NCBI GenBank assembly: GCA_948514155.1
Contig: CAOQYA010000001.1
Location: forward strand, 86,828 to 138,594
Direction: 5' to 3'
Origin: an uncultured Eubacteriales bacterium
GTDB taxonomy: Bacteria; Bacillota; Clostridia; Christensenellales; UBA1242
DNA: 51,767 nt
Shown here piece after piece: positions 50,437 to 51,767 of the stretch. A program made the position numbers and the translations under genes. Position 1 is the stretch's first letter. The number at the start of each line of letters is the position of its first letter. A model generated the notes under the pieces. That model saw nothing but the letters and a program-made list of their open reading frames with translations. It did not search any database and was not told the origin of the DNA.

Positions 50437-51447
50437 ATGAATTATGATTTTGCAGGAGACACAGAAGCAGCAGCCTGTCTCGAAATAATCGAAAGGTGTT
50501 TGCAGGTTAATGTTTCTAACATGACGGGCTATGGCAAAGATGATTTAACGCGTCAAGTTCAAGAAATTGTGCAGGGGCAATTTTCAAAAAAAATTTCCAC
50601 TTTACTTTTGTCAAATGGCTCGGCAGCAAACGTGCTTGCTATTAAACTTATGAAACATGACTACTCTCAAATTATTTCCTTGAAAGATGGTCACATAAAT
50701 GACTGTGAGGTGGGCGCGACCGAGTTTATCACGGGCTGCAAAATTTTGGGAGCGGAGGGAAAGAACGGCAAACTTACTCCTGCCGACATAGAAAAGGCGC
50801 TTAAAAATCAGGATTTAACGCATAGCCCGAAACTTGAAATCGCCGTTATATCGCAACCGACGGAAAAGGGGCTTGTGTATTCCTTAAAGGAAATGAAGGC
50901 TCTATGTGAATATTGTCACAAACATGACATCTATGTATATGTTGACGGCGCTCGGCTCGCAAACGCGATGGCAAAACTTAATTGTGGATTAAAGGAGATG
51001 TTGGAAGAAACTGGAGTTGACATTGCTAATTTTGGGGTTAACAAGAATGGCGCGATGTTTGGCGAGATGCTTATCATCTTAAATGAGAAGTTTGATAAAA
51101 ATTTAATCTTGCATCAAAAACAACTATTTCAATCATTTTCGAAGTCAAGATTTTTAGCGGCGCAATATTTGGCTATGTTTGAAAATGATCTTTGGAAAAA
51201 TAACGCGCGTCATTCGAATAGAATGGCAAAGATTTTGGAAAAGAGGTTGCGAAGTATAAAAATCACGCCAGAATTCTCTGTGCAAACGAATGCTGTGTTT
51301 GTCAAATTAAAAGACAAGCAGATAGAAAAACTTACAAAAGAATATGCTTTCGGCTATTTGAAAAACAATCTTGTTAGACTTATGACATCTTGGAGCACCA
51401 CCGAAGAACAGATTGACAATCTTATTATAGCGTTGAGAAAAATATAG
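50437..51447 (+). CDS. Threonine-aldolase-like PLP enzyme
   Basis: This 336-residue protein is a fold-type I PLP enzyme of the low-specificity threonine aldolase/beta-eliminating lyase family, which cleaves L-threonine or allo-threonine to glycine and acetaldehyde. It has the N-terminal FAGDTEAAACLEII, LLLSNGSAANVLAIKLM, the PLP-ring Asp in VYVDGARLANAMAKL, and the Schiff-base Lys in NFGVNKNGAMFGEML. The length (about 340) is standard. GGAG lies 6 nt before the ATG at 50437; an ATG at 50425 in frame is also possible. An extended -10 (TGATAAAAT) at about 50400 provides a promoter. The glycosyltransferase gene follows 9 bp later and may be co-transcribed. Substrate specificity is not certain. 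Confidence 0.85.
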   Translation: MNYDFAGDTEAAACLEIIERCLQVNVSNMTGYGKDDLTRQVQEIVQGQFSKKISTLLLSNGSAANVLAIKLMKHDYSQIISLKDGHINDCEVGATEFITGCKILGAEGKNGKLTPADIEKALKNQDLTHSPKLEIAVISQPTEKGLVYSLKEMKALCEYCHKHDIYVYVDGARLANAMAKLNCGLKEMLEETGVDIANFGVNKNGAMFGEMLIILNEKFDKNLILHQKQLFQSFSKSRFLAAQYLAMFENDLWKNNARHSNRMAKILEKRLRSIKITPEFSVQTNAVFVKLKDKQIEKLTKEYAFGYLKNNLVRLMTSWSTTEEQIDNLIIALRKI

Positions 51448-51456
51448 GAGAAAAAT

Positions 51457-51767
51457 ATGATACCAAAAATTATCCACTATGTGTGGCTGGGTGGCAAAGA
51501 AATTCCTAAGGAGCATAAAGATTATATCGAGGGTTGGAAAAAGTTGATGCCCGAATACAAGTTTATGCTTTGGAATGAAGAGAACTTTGACTTCTCAAAT
51601 TGCGACTATGCTCGCCAGGCCTACGAAAATAAAAAGTTTGGGTTTGTGGCTGACTATATTCGCGTAAGTGTCCTCAAAAGTTATGGCGGAATTTATCTCG
51701 ACACCGATGTGGAAGTCCTAAAACCATTTGACAATCTGTTACGCAGGGGGGGGGGGGGGCGTTTACC
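51457..51767 (+). CDS. N-terminal part of a DXD glycosyltransferase (GT32-like), truncated at the contig end
   Basis: About 103 residues are visible. IPKIIHYVWLGGKEIPKEH opens the protein, and FVADYIRVSVLKSYGGIYLD with the following TDVEVLKPF supplies the DXD nucleotide-sugar motif. This is the pattern of the Gly_transf_sug/GT32 family, which adds sugars to surface polysaccharides or glycans. AGGAG precedes the ATG. The frame enters a 14-G tract (51746-51759) and the window ends 8 bases later, so residues after KPFDNLL (a run of Gly) are not family-like. The tract may be a phase-variable site or an assembly/sequencing artefact. Confidence 0.8.
   Translation, partial: MIPKIIHYVWLGGKEIPKEHKDYIEGWKKLMPEYKFMLWNEENFDFSNCDYARQAYENKKFGFVADYIRVSVLKSYGGIYLDTDVEVLKPFDNLLRRGGGGRL

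Overview
The window looks like a chromosomal contig from an uncultured, strictly anaerobic, low-GC Gram-positive bacterium (Clostridia-like; inference). Evidence: a class III (anaerobic) ribonucleotide reductase with its radical-SAM activase, a T-box leader before glycyl-tRNA synthetase, a HelD helicase, a YugP-type zinc peptidase, a PASTA-tailed PBP, AAGGAG-type ribosome binding sites, standard genetic code and tRNA genes with encoded CCA. Genes are tightly packed and often separated by bidirectional hairpin terminators. No phage, IS transposase or CRISPR was seen.

Layout. 1-3.6 kb: the end of an unknown gene, a small membrane protein, a SIMPL-domain exported protein, an SPL-like radical SAM protein, a Fic-family protein whose catalytic His is Gln, and an unknown protein. 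3.8-10 kb, mainly dNTP supply: nrdD fused to a C-terminal redoxin, a translationally coupled thioredoxin-reductase-like flavoprotein, nrdG and dut. A pair of NrdR-like boxes overlaps the nrdD promoter. A Cys/Asn-rich protein and a small membrane protein lie between nrdG and dut. 9.6-10.03 kb: a strong promoter drives a structured RNA segment carrying a duplicated 5' half of tRNA-Ser, followed by the intact tRNA-Ser(GCU). 10-14.2 kb: a MOP/MATE-like transporter divergent from an APH/choline-kinase-like protein and a P-loop kinase, then two membrane proteins. 14.2-16.1 kb: fhs and a small Cys-containing protein.

16.2-26.8 kb is an expanded cell-division/envelope cluster: a large CvpA-like protein coupled to rsmH, two big lipoproteins, an FtsL-positioned bitopic protein, a PASTA PBP transpeptidase and a YugP-like peptidase. 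26.8-30.2 kb, minus strand: glyS with a compact T-box and a YbiT-type ABC-F protein whose second Walker A is lost. 30.5-40.05 kb is one giant N-terminally anchored surface protein of 3177 residues. 40.1-46 kb: cardiolipin synthase, nucleoside hydrolase, an S1C protease lipoprotein and helD. 46.0-46.3 kb: an intergenic DnaA-box cluster, a candidate origin or DnaA-titration site. 46.3-51.8 kb: hisS-tmk-uvrC in tight linkage, a GC-rich multi-hairpin element, tRNA-Arg(ACG), a threonine-aldolase-like enzyme and a glycosyltransferase cut off by a 14-G tract at the contig end.

The most unusual signals are the tRNA-Ser half duplication with its structured insert, the DnaA-box cluster away from dnaA, a recurring promoter layout with the -10 element exactly 6 nt before the start codon (predicted leaderless mRNAs), and the NrdD-redoxin fusion paired with an atypical reductase. 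All functional calls come from reading motifs by eye; no database search was possible.
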